Shown: positions 35,819 through 44,520 of the stretch, in pieces | Numbering within the stretch: the first letter of the stretch is position 1 | How the letters are laid out: the number at the start of each line of letters is the position of its first letter | Source: VXYL01 sp965199875 | GTDB lineage: Bacteria > Pseudomonadota > Gammaproteobacteria > Pseudomonadales > Azotimanducaceae | NCBI GenBank assembly: GCA_965199875.1 | Contig: OZ241346.1 | Coordinates: 682,001 to 746,000 of the forward strand | DNA length: 64,000 bases | Direction of reading: 5' to 3' | Position numbers and translations under genes: made by a program | Notes under the pieces: generated by a model | The model's input: only the letters and a program-made list of their open reading frames with translations | Told to the model about the DNA's origin: nothing | The model's database searches: none

Positions 35819-38002
35819 ATGCTGTTCGGTCGCCGCCGCAAGAATCCCATTCGCATCGCCAACAAGGCGGTGGCGGAGTGGAAGTACGCCACCTGCGGCT
35901 ATTGTTCGGTGGGCTGCTCCATCGAAGTGGGCGTTGACGCCGAGGGCAAGCCGGTGACCACGCGGGGAGTCGGCGGGGCGGACGTGAATCGCGGCAAGCT
36001 GTGCATCAAGGGCCTAACGCAGGTGCAGATATTCGGTGCGCCCGGGCGCGGCAGTGCGCCAAAAGTGCGCGAGCGCGCGTCCGACGCCTGGCAGAACGCG
36101 GATTGGGATTCCGCGCTGGATCGCGTGGCGGACGAGTTCAAGCGCGTCCAGGCGCGCTACGGGCGCGATTCCGTGGCCGTGATTTCCACCGGCCAGATCA
36201 TGACCGAAGAGTTCTACACGCTCGGCAAGCTGGTGCGGGGCGTCATCGGCACCAACAACTACGACGGCAACACCACCTTGTGCATGGCGTCGGCGGTGTC
36301 CGGCTACAAGCGCTCGTTCGGTTCGGACGGGCCGCCGGGCTGCTACGGCGACTTCGAACATGCCGAGTGCCTGCTGGCGTTCGGCTCGAACCTGCCGGAG
36401 CAGCATCCGATCATCTACTGGCGGCTCAAGGAAGCGTTGGAGACGCGCAAGTTTCCGGTGATCGTCGTCGACCCGCGGGTGACGATGTTCGCCCAGATGG
36501 CCGACATGCACCTGCCGGTGACGCCCGGCACCGATCTGGTGCTGCTGAACAGCCTGTGCCATGTGATTCTCGAAGACGGCCTGCACGACGAGGCGTACAT
36601 CCGCGCCCACACCAACGGCTTCGACGAGTTCGCAAGCCTAGTTGCAGACTACGACCCCACCACGGCGGCGCAGATCTGCGGCATCGACGAAGACACCATC
36701 CGCACGGTGGCGCGGCTCTACGGCAAGGCGGATGCGGCGATGTCGCTCTGGACAATGGGGATCAACCAATCCACCCACGGCAGCGACGGCGTCTGCGCCA
36801 TCAACAACTTGAACCTCATCACCGGCAACATTGGCAAGCCGGGCGGCACGAGTCTTTCGATCACCGGCCAGTGCAACGCCATGGGCACGCGGGAGTGGTC
36901 GTCGTGTTCCGGTCTGCCAGGCTATCGGCAACTCGAAAATCCAGCGCATCGAGAGGAAGTCGGCAAGTTCTGGAATGTCGATCCGGAGTTCTTCCCGAAG
37001 CGGCGCGGCCTGTTTCAGACGGACATCTTTCCGGCCATCGAAACAGGCCAAATCAAGGCGCTTTGGGTGGTCGCCACCAATCCCATGACCTCCATGCCGA
37101 ACACGCCGCGCATTCGCAAGACCATGCAGAACCTCGAGTTCTGCGTCGTGCAGGACGCGTACGAGGACGTCGAAACAGCCAACTACGCGCACGTCTATCT
37201 GCCAGCGTCCGTGTGGGCGGAGAAAGAGGGTTGCTTCACCAATACGGAGCGTCGCGTGAACCTCACTCGGGCTGTCACAGCGCCGTTCGCGGACTCGAAG
37301 CCGGACCACTGGATCTTCACTTCGCTGGCGAAGCGCTGGCCGGCGGCGCGCGAGATGAACTGGCCGGAGACGCCCGAGGCCACGTTCGAGGAAATGAAGC
37401 TGCTCTCGAAGGGGCGCGGGCGAAATCTCGACATTTCCGGCATGGCCTACGAAAAGATCGAGACGGCGCGCGGCATCCAGTGGCCGATGCGCGAGGGCGA
37501 CGCGCGCGGTTCGCCACGGCTCTACGCCGATGGCGTGTTCGCGTTTCCAGACGGCAAGGCGAAGCTGCTCGCGCTGCCGTACGTCGAGAACAACGAGCGC
37601 CCGAACGACGAGTTTCCATTCTGGCTGAACAGCGGCCGTGTGGTCGAACACTTCCACACCCGAACCAAGACAGGAAAAGTCGGCGACTGCAACAAGCACT
37701 CGCCGATGCCGTACATGGAAATGAACCCGGATGCGGCGGAGGAACTCGGCGTCGAACACATGGGCTACGTGCGCTTGGTGTCCAAGCGCGGCGATGCGGT
37801 GGTGATGGCGCAACGCACCCAGCGCGTGCCGCGCGACATGGTCTTCGTGCCATTCCACTTCCACGAATGCGTCAACCGCCTGACGCTCGGACTGCTCGAT
37901 CCCCACTCCCGGCAGCCGGCGTTCAAGCAGTGCGCGGTGCGCGTCGAACCGGTGGATCAGCGCGAAGCGGCGATTTGGAACGCCGCGATGAGGACCTTCT
38001 GA
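35819..38002 (+). CDS. nasA: Molybdopterin nitrate reductase, NasA/NapA type
   Basis: 727 residues. N-terminal [4Fe-4S] cysteines in CGYCSVGCSIEV and GKLCIKG; the probable molybdenum-ligand cysteine lies in TTLCMASAVSGYKRSFG. The cofactor-binding domains follow (GSNLPEQHPIIYWRLK, TMGINQSTHGSDGV, NLNLITGNIGKPGGTS, TNPMTSMPNTP) and a C-terminal RVVEHFHTRTKTGK. No Tat signal is seen, so the enzyme is cytoplasmic and assimilatory rather than periplasmic Nap. It is first in an operon with the fused DmsB/C-like protein (stop and start overlap TGATG), the NarK-type transporter and a PP2C/kinase. A sigma-54 promoter is 75 bases upstream, matching those of nirB and nirD. Confidence 0.9.
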   Translation: MLFGRRRKNPIRIANKAVAEWKYATCGYCSVGCSIEVGVDAEGKPVTTRGVGGADVNRGKLCIKGLTQVQIFGAPGRGSAPKVRERASDAWQNADWDSALDRVADEFKRVQARYGRDSVAVISTGQIMTEEFYTLGKLVRGVIGTNNYDGNTTLCMASAVSGYKRSFGSDGPPGCYGDFEHAECLLAFGSNLPEQHPIIYWRLKEALETRKFPVIVVDPRVTMFAQMADMHLPVTPGTDLVLLNSLCHVILEDGLHDEAYIRAHTNGFDEFASLVADYDPTTAAQICGIDEDTIRTVARLYGKADAAMSLWTMGINQSTHGSDGVCAINNLNLITGNIGKPGGTSLSITGQCNAMGTREWSSCSGLPGYRQLENPAHREEVGKFWNVDPEFFPKRRGLFQTDIFPAIETGQIKALWVVATNPMTSMPNTPRIRKTMQNLEFCVVQDAYEDVETANYAHVYLPASVWAEKEGCFTNTERRVNLTRAVTAPFADSKPDHWIFTSLAKRWPAAREMNWPETPEATFEEMKLLSKGRGRNLDISGMAYEKIETARGIQWPMREGDARGSPRLYADGVFAFPDGKAKLLALPYVENNERPNDEFPFWLNSGRVVEHFHTRTKTGKVGDCNKHSPMPYMEMNPDAAEELGVEHMGYVRLVSKRGDAVVMAQRTQRVPRDMVFVPFHFHECVNRLTLGLLDPHSRQPAFKQCAVRVEPVDQREAAIWNAAMRTF

Positions 38003-39759
38003 TGATCCCGCTGCGCACCGATGAACCGGACTATGCCAAGCTGGCCGATGCGAACGCGCAGACGCTCAATCGCTACGGCAATCCGATTCAGCTGCTGCCG
38101 GACGGCGACAACGGCGTCAGTCTGAACATCAATGGCGACGCCGGCATCGGCGACAACCCGAACCGCACGCGTCAACATGCGTTCCATTTCACGGCGGACA
38201 ACTGCATCGGCTGCCACGCCTGCGAGGCGGCGTGCAGCGAAAAGAACAGCCTGCCGCCGCACTTGAGCTTTCGCTCCGTCGGCTATGTGGAAGGCGGCAC
38301 CTATCCAGACTACGCACGCATCAACATTTCGATGGCGTGCAACCACTGCGACGATCCGGTGTGCCTGAAAGGCTGCCCGACCCGCGCCTACACCAAGCAT
38401 CCCGAGTACGGGGCGGTCATCCAGGACCCGGACATCTGCTTCGGCTGCGGCTACTGCACCTGGGTCTGTCCGTACAACGCGCCGCAGCTGGATCCGCTGG
38501 CCGGCCAAGTTGAGAAATGCAACATGTGCGTGGATCGTCTGGAAGTCGGCCTGAAGCCGGCGTGCGTCTCCGCGTGCGTCGGCAACGCGCTGGACTTCGG
38601 CGTAGTCGAGAACGTGCCGAGGCGGCGCGAGCAAATCGACACGCACATTCCGGGCTTCCCCGACCCGAACATCACGAAGGCGAACATCCGCTTTCAGCAG
38701 CGCCAGCCGACGCCGCACGAGCTGACGCGCCCGGACTCCGCGCCGGTGAAGTATCGGCGCGACGAAGAGAACGGATATCGGCCAGTCGTCGACGTCGTCG
38801 ACATGAAAGCGGACGCGAACGGCGATCGGAACAAGCGCGTCACAAGACAGTGGAACTGGGCGCGTCTGTCGTCCCGCGAGAACCCGCTGTTGGCGTTCAC
38901 CTTGGCGGTGCAGGCGGCAGTCGGCGCTTTCGCGACGACATTCCTAAGCGGCCAAGGCAGCGGCTTGATCGTCCTCGCAACGCTCGCGCTCGTCGGCTTC
39001 GGCATGGCCGCGTCCACGGCGCACCTCGGCAAGACGCTGCGCTTCTATCGCGGCTTCAACAATCTGCGGCACTCGAACTTGAGCCGAGAAGCACTCGCCA
39101 CTGCCGTCTTCGGGGCAGCGACGGCGCTCTACTTCGGCGCGGATCTTCTCAGCTGGCCTGGCGCGACGTTCGGCTTCGGCACCGCGGCGATCGTTGCGGG
39201 CCTCGCGACGCTCCACTACATGGTGCGCTGCTATCTCATACCAGCGCGACCCTTCTGGAACCACTGGCACACAGGCGCGTCCTTCGTCGGCGCGGCGCTC
39301 TCTCTGGGCGGCTTGGCTGGTTTGGCACTCGGCGCCGGCGGAAGCGAGCCCTCTTTCCTAGGTTGGGCAGTGTTCGCGGGGCTGGGGCTGGAGGCCATCG
39401 GTCTCGTCGGCCATGCGCGAACGATGCGCAGCGCGGAACACGAAGGCGCGGTCTCCCACCATGTGCAGACGACGACTTTCGGCCACGTCTACCGACTGCG
39501 CAACTGGCTTCTGTTCGGGAACCTCGTGCTGGTCGGCGCACTCTGCGCTGGCAGCGTCGCTCATCCCGTCCCGTGGCTGGTGGCTGGTCTCGCGGCCCTG
39601 TGCTCGGCCACGATTGGCCGTGCGCTGTTCTACGTGGTCGTGGTGCCGACGACGATGCCTGGCGCGTTCTTCTGGAAGAACAAGGGCTTCGAGCAGCACG
39701 CCCGGGACATCGGGCTGGCGGCGAATCCGGCTTTCGGAGTCGCGCCGATCGACCACTGA
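38002..39759 (+). CDS. Fused DmsB-like ferredoxin and DmsC-like membrane anchor
   Basis: 585 residues joining two proteins normally separate. Residues 50-230 are a DmsB-type four-cluster ferredoxin: NCIGCHACEAACSEKN, ACNHCDDPVCLKGCPTRAY, CFGCGYCTWVCPYNAP, KCNMCVDRLEVGLKPACVSAC (all cysteine groups complete). A linker is followed by about eight hydrophobic helices (from WARLSSRENPLLAFTLAVQA on) resembling DmsC/NrfD anchors that oxidise quinol. It would pass electrons from the quinol pool to the NasA-type reductase at the inner face of the membrane. Translational coupling with nasA supports this. Most assimilatory reductases use ferredoxin or NAD(P)H, so the partner is unusual. Confidence 0.85.
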   Translation: MIPLRTDEPDYAKLADANAQTLNRYGNPIQLLPDGDNGVSLNINGDAGIGDNPNRTRQHAFHFTADNCIGCHACEAACSEKNSLPPHLSFRSVGYVEGGTYPDYARINISMACNHCDDPVCLKGCPTRAYTKHPEYGAVIQDPDICFGCGYCTWVCPYNAPQLDPLAGQVEKCNMCVDRLEVGLKPACVSACVGNALDFGVVENVPRRREQIDTHIPGFPDPNITKANIRFQQRQPTPHELTRPDSAPVKYRRDEENGYRPVVDVVDMKADANGDRNKRVTRQWNWARLSSRENPLLAFTLAVQAAVGAFATTFLSGQGSGLIVLATLALVGFGMAASTAHLGKTLRFYRGFNNLRHSNLSREALATAVFGAATALYFGADLLSWPGATFGFGTAAIVAGLATLHYMVRCYLIPARPFWNHWHTGASFVGAALSLGGLAGLALGAGGSEPSFLGWAVFAGLGLEAIGLVGHARTMRSAEHEGAVSHHVQTTTFGHVYRLRNWLLFGNLVLVGALCAGSVAHPVPWLVAGLAALCSATIGRALFYVVVVPTTMPGAFFWKNKGFEQHARDIGLAANPAFGVAPIDH

Positions 39760-39810
39760 CCGCACGCGGCGCCCAGTGCCATTTCAACGACGTCCCAAGG
39801 AAACATCTCG

Positions 39811-41292
39811 ATGACTGCCGAAGCGACCGAAGTCCGCGGCTTCAACCTGCTTGCCTTCCGCGGCAAGATGAAAGTGCTGCACATGAGCTGGATGGCGTTC
39901 TTCGTCACCTTCGTCGTCTGGTTCAACCATGCGCCGCTGATGTCCGCCATCAAGGACACGCTGGGGCTGAGCAAGGCGGAGGTGTCCACGCTGCTCACCT
40001 TGAACGTGGCGTTGGCGATTCCGGCGCGCATCCTCATCGGCATGCTCACGGACAAGTTCGGGCCGCGTCAGGTCTACTCCATTCTGCTCATCGTGTGCAG
40101 CGTGCCGTGCTTCGCGTTCGCGCTCGCCGACTCGTTCGCGCAGGCGGCGATTGCGCGCTTTCTGGTCGGCTTCGTCGGGGCCGGTTTCGTGGTGGGCATT
40201 CGCATGGTGGGCGAGTGGTTTCCGGCCAACGAACTCGGCCGCGCCGAGGGCGTGTACGGCGGATGGGGGAACTTTGGATCGGCCGCCGCGGCGATGTCTC
40301 TGCCGACGCTGGCCTTGCTGTTCGGCGGCGACGAAGGCTGGCGCTACGCCATCGGCGTGACGGGCGTGCTCTCCATCGTTTTCGGCGTTCTCTACCGTTT
40401 CACCGTGTCGGACACGCCCAAAGGCTCGACGTACTTCAAGCCCAAGAACATGGGTGCCATCGAAGTCACCAGCCGGCGCGACTTCTTCCTGCTGCTGGCG
40501 ATGAAGGTGCCGGTCTTCCTCGCCCTCGCCCTTTTGACTTGGAAGCTGTCGCCGAGCGGCGTGGATCTGCTCTCCACTACCGCCGCGAACACGCTCTACG
40601 CGTTTCTGGTCGCCGGCTACGGCTACGACGCCTGGCAGGCTTGGCGCGTCAACAAAGGCGTGTTCGAGAAGCCGGTGCCGGAACTGCACCGCTACGAGTT
40701 CAAGCAGGTTGCCGTGTTGAACGTCCTGTACTTTGCGACGTTCGGTTCGGAGCTGGCCGTCGTCTCCATGCTGCCGCTCTTCTTCAGCGACGTGTTCGGC
40801 TTGAGCATGGTGCAGGCGGGCTTGGTGGCGTCCTCCTACGCCTTCATGAACCTCATGTCGCGTCCTGCCGGCGGCCTTATCAGCGACCGCTTCGGCCGCA
40901 AGCCGACGCTGCTCATCCTCATCGCCGGGCTGGCGCTTGGCTACTTCACCTTCGCCTTGGTCGACGCTTCCTGGCCGCTCGCCTTGGCCGTGGTCACGGC
41001 GATGGCCTGCTCGTTCTTCGTGCAGGCCGGCGAAGGCGCGGTATTCGCCGTCGTGCCGCTCATCAAGCGCCGGCTCACTGGCCAGTTCGCTGGCATGACG
41101 GGCGCCTACGGCAACATCGGCGCCGTCGTCTACTTGACCATCTTCTCCATGGTGGACTACGGGACGTTCTTCGTCGTCATCGGCATCTCCGCCGTGATCG
41201 GCTTCCTCGCGTTGTTCTTCATGGAGGAGCCGCGGGGCCACATGGCCGAAGTGCGCGACGATGGTACGGTGGAGCTGATCAAAGTCGCTTGA
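39811..41292 (+). CDS. Major-facilitator nitrate/nitrite transporter (NarK/NasA family)
   Basis: 493 residues, twelve or more membrane helices, with the NarK-family nitrate signatures: KMKVLHMSWMAFFVTFVVWF at the N-terminus, IPARILIGMLTDKFGPRQVY, and the G-rich RFLVGFVGAGFVVGIRM and GAYGNIGAVVYLTIFSM. The arginine in helix 2 that binds nitrate is in this context (PARILIG). An 80-residue loop between the halves is longer than usual and carries two extra hydrophobic stretches. It takes nitrate into the cell for the adjacent NasA. The ATG follows AAGGAAACATCTCG; 51 bases after the ferredoxin-anchor gene, 9 before the PP2C/kinase. Confidence 0.92.
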   Translation: MTAEATEVRGFNLLAFRGKMKVLHMSWMAFFVTFVVWFNHAPLMSAIKDTLGLSKAEVSTLLTLNVALAIPARILIGMLTDKFGPRQVYSILLIVCSVPCFAFALADSFAQAAIARFLVGFVGAGFVVGIRMVGEWFPANELGRAEGVYGGWGNFGSAAAAMSLPTLALLFGGDEGWRYAIGVTGVLSIVFGVLYRFTVSDTPKGSTYFKPKNMGAIEVTSRRDFFLLLAMKVPVFLALALLTWKLSPSGVDLLSTTAANTLYAFLVAGYGYDAWQAWRVNKGVFEKPVPELHRYEFKQVAVLNVLYFATFGSELAVVSMLPLFFSDVFGLSMVQAGLVASSYAFMNLMSRPAGGLISDRFGRKPTLLILIAGLALGYFTFALVDASWPLALAVVTAMACSFFVQAGEGAVFAVVPLIKRRLTGQFAGMTGAYGNIGAVVYLTIFSMVDYGTFFVVIGISAVIGFLALFFMEEPRGHMAEVRDDGTVELIKVA

Positions 41293-41301
41293 GGCGCAGC
41301 G

Positions 41302-42972
41302 ATGCGCAGCGCAGAGCTCGACATCAGCTACGGCGGCGCATCGCTTGCCGGTCGGCGCGCCGCGAACGAAGACGCGTTCGCGGCAGCGCCTCCGGATCGT
41401 CTGAAAGGCGCGGTGGCAGTGATCGCCGACGGCCTTTCAAGCTGCGAACGCGCCGCCAAGGCGAGCCAGACGGCGGTGACGGAGTTCATCGACGAATACT
41501 TGGCGACGCCGGAAACATGGACGGTGAAGGCATCCGCAGCGCGAGTGCTGAACGCGCTCAACCGCTGGCTCTGTCATCACGACGGGATGGCGACCACCGT
41601 GAGCGCCGTCGTCGCCAAGGGCCGCACCGCGCACGTCTTCCACGTCGGCGACAGCCGCGTGTACCGCTTTCGGGACGGCGATCTGGAACAGCTGACCCGC
41701 GACCACTTGCGCCATGAAACGCTGACCAACGCGCTGGGCACGGACCTCGATCTGCAAGTGGACTATCTCGTCGAAGACTTGGCCGCTGGCGACGTCTTCG
41801 TGCTCACCACCGACGGCGTCCACGGCGTGTTGCCGACGCAACACTTGCGCCAGCGCGTGGCGGATGCCTTGGCCGCGCAAGAGCCGCTGGAGAGCGCTGC
41901 CCGCGCCGTGCTGGACACCGCCTTGCAGCGCGGCAGCGAAGACAACCTAAGCTGTCTGCTCATGCGCATCGCGCAGACGCCGGACGAAGACATCGACGAA
42001 GCGCACCGCCGCCTGACGCGGCAAGTCATCCCGCCGGTGCTGCCCGCCGACGCCCGCATCGACGATTATCGAGTCCTGCGCACCATTGCCAGCGGCACCC
42101 GCAGCCACATCTATCTCGTGGAAGATCCCGCGGGACGCCGCCTGGCGCTCAAGGCGCCGTCCGAGTCCTTCGCCGAGGATGCGGCCTACCTGGACGGCTT
42201 CATCCGCGAGGAATGGATCGGCAAGCGCATCGACCATCCGGGCGTGATGAAGATTCTGCCGCGCCCGGAAAGCCGTTTTCTCTACCTTCTCGCCGAACAC
42301 ATCGAAGGCGTGAGCCTGCGCCAGTGGATGCTCGACAATCCGCGCCCGCCCATCGACGACGTTCGCCGCCTCGTGGACGACATCGCCAAGGCGCTGCGCG
42401 CGTTCCAGCGGCTGCAGATCGTGCATGGCGATCTGAAGCCGGAGAACGTCATGATCGACCGCGACGGCAACGCCAAGATCGTCGATTTCGGCGCGGCGCA
42501 AGTGCAGGGCTTCGCCGAACAGTCCGACGCCGTTCGCGCCACCCATCCGGTGGGCTCGGTCGGCTACGTCGCCCCGGAGTGCCTGCTGGGACGACAACCC
42601 AGCCACGGTGCCGACATCTACGCGCTCGGCGTCGTCGCCTACGAAATGCTCGCCGGCGCACTGCCCTACAAGCCGCCGCTGGCGCGAGACGCCAAGGCGC
42701 ACCTGAATCGTCCGTACATTCCCTTGGCCAACGCCGGCCGTGACGACGTGCCGAAGTGGGTAGACCTGGCCCTCGCCAAGGCAACGGCGCAACACCCGAT
42801 CAACCGCTACGAAGCGCTCTCCGAACTGGTCATGGACTTGTCCCACCCGAACCCGGAGCTAGTTCGCCGCGCCGAATCGGCGCCGCTGATGGAGAAGAAC
42901 CCGGCACTCTTCTGGCAACTTGTGAGCGCAATCCTAGGCGGCCTGCTGGTGCTAAGCATCTCGTTGGGGTGA
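41302..42972 (+). CDS. PP2C phosphatase and serine/threonine kinase fusion, membrane-anchored
   Basis: 556 residues. An N-terminal PP2C domain (1-235) shows ANEDAFAA, VIADGLSS, VGDSRVYRFRDGDL and TTDGVHGVL metal-site motifs. The kinase domain (255-520) has the ATP lysine in LALKAPSE, catalytic HGDLKPENVMIDRDGN and a DFG loop (VDFGAAQ), followed by VGSVGYVAPECLLG. A single hydrophobic segment (FWQLVSAILGGLLVLSISL) ends the protein. Such fusions are often encoded beside NarK-type nitrate transporters in gammaproteobacteria and probably phosphorylate and dephosphorylate part of the nitrate uptake or reduction machinery. Last gene of the nas operon, 9 bases after the transporter. Confidence 0.9.
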   Translation: MRSAELDISYGGASLAGRRAANEDAFAAAPPDRLKGAVAVIADGLSSCERAAKASQTAVTEFIDEYLATPETWTVKASAARVLNALNRWLCHHDGMATTVSAVVAKGRTAHVFHVGDSRVYRFRDGDLEQLTRDHLRHETLTNALGTDLDLQVDYLVEDLAAGDVFVLTTDGVHGVLPTQHLRQRVADALAAQEPLESAARAVLDTALQRGSEDNLSCLLMRIAQTPDEDIDEAHRRLTRQVIPPVLPADARIDDYRVLRTIASGTRSHIYLVEDPAGRRLALKAPSESFAEDAAYLDGFIREEWIGKRIDHPGVMKILPRPESRFLYLLAEHIEGVSLRQWMLDNPRPPIDDVRRLVDDIAKALRAFQRLQIVHGDLKPENVMIDRDGNAKIVDFGAAQVQGFAEQSDAVRATHPVGSVGYVAPECLLGRQPSHGADIYALGVVAYEMLAGALPYKPPLARDAKAHLNRPYIPLANAGRDDVPKWVDLALAKATAQHPINRYEALSELVMDLSHPNPELVRRAESAPLMEKNPALFWQLVSAILGGLLVLSISLG

Positions 42973-43164
42973 CGAAGAACTGGATGCGAAACAAGCGGAG
43001 AGCAGGCAAGCGACCGTATAGGGGCCGACGAACGCCAGCGCCATGTAAATGCCTTGGACCGCCTGCTGCGGCGCGCCGGTCGGTTCCATGTTCAGCATGT
43101 CGACGAAAAGGAACAGCGCCAGCGCCGCCGCCCCGCCGTGGATGAGCTTCTGGATCGGGTTCAT
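42952..43164 (-). CDS. Small two-helix membrane protein
   Basis: 70 residues with two hydrophobic stretches (AAALALFLFVDMLNM, AVQGIYMALAFVGPYTVACLL). The C-terminal tail overlaps the end of the PP2C/kinase gene on the opposite strand by 21 bases. TAGGGAGCAAAGCA upstream on the minus strand gives a ribosome binding site before the ATG. No family recognised. Small membrane proteins of this kind occur beside respiratory genes. Confidence 0.55.
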   Translation of the reverse strand: MNPIQKLIHGGAAALALFLFVDMLNMEPTGAPQQAVQGIYMALAFVGPYTVACLLSACFASSSSSPQRDA

Positions 43165-43216
43165 TGCTTTGCTCCCTGTGTAGGTGACTACGCGAAATCA
43201 ACGTGCGAGAACACCG

Positions 43217-43355
43217 TCATCCAGCCCAGAACGACGCCTCGCGCAGAGCGCTCTCGCACTGTTCCCTGATACTCGGCTTCTCGTCGTCTGCCTGCACGCA
43301 TCTGGAAGGTCTGAACGCTCCCCTTCTCGTGGTCGAAGACCTTGCCTTCTCGTGT
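43217..43355 (-). pseudogene. 3' fragment related to the NDT/ATP-cone gene
   Basis: About 140 bases nearly match the 3' end of the gene at 45340-46461: the minus strand encodes QADDEKPSIREQCESALREA against QADDEKPRIREQCENALRKA there, followed by SFWAG/SLWDG. Upstream of the fragment the similarity stops and 80 bases of unrelated sequence lead into the IS21 end. It marks a second, now lost, copy of the gene, or a duplicated edge left when the island was assembled. Confidence 0.7.
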
Positions 43356-43446
43356 CGTCCCGTCATGCAGTATTGTCGGCTTTGGGCTATCAGCATGGCA
43401 GCATGCAAGCTGTTGAGGGAGCGCTTGCTGATCGTGCTGTCAATGG

Positions 43447-43488
43447 CAATCGAAAACTGCACACTTTTGACAATCGAAAATTGCACAC
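43447..43488. repeat. Terminal repeats of the IS21-type element
   Basis: Two direct copies of CAATCGAAAACTGCACAC (second copy with one change) at 43447-43464 and 43471-43488, spacing 24 bases, preceded by TGT at 43438. Multiple 18-20 bp direct repeats at the ends are characteristic of IS21-family elements. Confidence 0.75.
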
Positions 43489-43565
43489 ATTGAGGGCGGC
43501 GCCACGGGTCGCGGCGTCCGCCGATTGATTCCCCGGGGCCTGCCCGCCGGCCATCGTCGCAACGG

Positions 43566-44375
43566 TCACGAGGCGGTCCGGCCGGCTTCCCGGTCCGCCT
43601 CGGAGTGCTGCATGGAGCTCCGCAGTTCCTGGTGCTCGCGCATGCGGTAGCTGTTGCCGCGGATGTTGACGATGTGGCAGTGGTGCAGCAGGCGGTCGAT
43701 GAGCGCGGCGGCCATCACGTCGTCGCCGAGCACGGCGCCCCAGTCCTCGAAGCCCTTGTTCGAGGTGAGCACGGTGGAGGCATGCTCGTGGCGGGCGTTG
43801 ACGAGCTGGAAGAACAGCACCGCGCCGTCGCGGCTGACCGGCAGGTAGCCGATCTCGTCGACCACCAGCAGCGCCGGGTGGGTGAGCACGCGAAGGCGTC
43901 GGGCCAGCTGGCCCGACGCCTTCACGTGCTCGAGCGATTCGATCAGCCCGGCCAGGGTGCCGTAGTAGACGCGGCGCCCGCTCTGGGCGGCCGCTATCGC
44001 CAGGCTGACGGCCAGATGCGTCTTGCCGACCCCCGGCGGACCGAGCAGGACGACGTTCTCGCGCCTGGCCAGGAAGCCGAGTTCGTGCAGGCTCTCGATC
44101 TGCTCGCGCTTGATGCTGGGCTGGAACGCGAAGTCGAAGTCCGCCAGGGTCTTGACCGCCGGCAGCCGCGAGGCGCGCATGGCGGTCTCCAGGCGGCGGT
44201 CGTTGCGCAGCGCGATCTGCGCGGCGAGCAGCCGCTCGATGGCCTCCGCGGCGGTGGCCGCGCCGCCGTCCACGTCCGCCAGCACCTGGTCGACCGCTTC
44301 CAGCGCGCCCGGCATGCGCAGGTCCGCCAGCATCTCCCGCAGCCGGTCGCGGCGGCCTGCCGACGCGACGCTCAT
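43566..44375 (-). CDS. istB: IS21-family helper ATPase IstB
   Basis: 269 residues, full length for IstB. AAA+ helper ATPase that with IstA catalyses IS21 transposition. Walker A LLGPPGVGKTHLAVSLA near 105-120, Walker B ALLVVDEIGYLPV, and the family segments QPSIKREQIESLHELGFLAR and STVLTSNKGFEDWGAVLGDD. The ATG at 44375 overlaps the stop of the istA remnant (ATGA), the normal istA-istB junction. Intact, but it has no partner here. Confidence 0.9.
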   Translation of the reverse strand: MSVASAGRRDRLREMLADLRMPGALEAVDQVLADVDGGAATAAEAIERLLAAQIALRNDRRLETAMRASRLPAVKTLADFDFAFQPSIKREQIESLHELGFLARRENVVLLGPPGVGKTHLAVSLAIAAAQSGRRVYYGTLAGLIESLEHVKASGQLARRLRVLTHPALLVVDEIGYLPVSRDGAVLFFQLVNARHEHASTVLTSNKGFEDWGAVLGDDVMAAALIDRLLHHCHIVNIRGNSYRMREHQELRSSMQHSEADREAGRTAS

Positions 44376-44520
44376 CGAACCGCCTCCGCGTAGACGCTCA
44401 GCGGGCGCCGCTCCACCTCCACCGGCGCCGCGACGGACGCCTTGGCCGGCGCGCTCCGCGCCGCCGCGCCGAGCCGGACGTAGGGCCGAGCCGCCAGCGG
44501 GGCTGGTGGAGGCACGACGT
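44372..44520 (-). pseudogene. istA: C-terminal remnant of IS21 transposase istA
   Basis: About 48 codons on the minus strand in frame with the stop that overlaps istB, ending VEVERRPLSVYAEAVR, a typical IstA C-terminus. The rest of the transposase, including the integrase core, is missing; the frame continues only as the shadow of the HNH gene. Confidence 0.65.

Larger units (their letters stand above)
43438..44520 (-). mobile_element. Truncated IS21-family insertion sequence
   Basis: A complete istB, only the C-terminal end of istA and one element end (43438-43488) remain. The istA side stops abruptly at about 44520, at the start codon of the HNH endonuclease, and the second end is not found. 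IS21 needs IstA for transposition, so the element is immobile. It is placed between a fragment of the NDT/ATP-cone gene and the HNH gene, and helps delimit the island interrupting the nuo operon. Confidence 0.8.
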
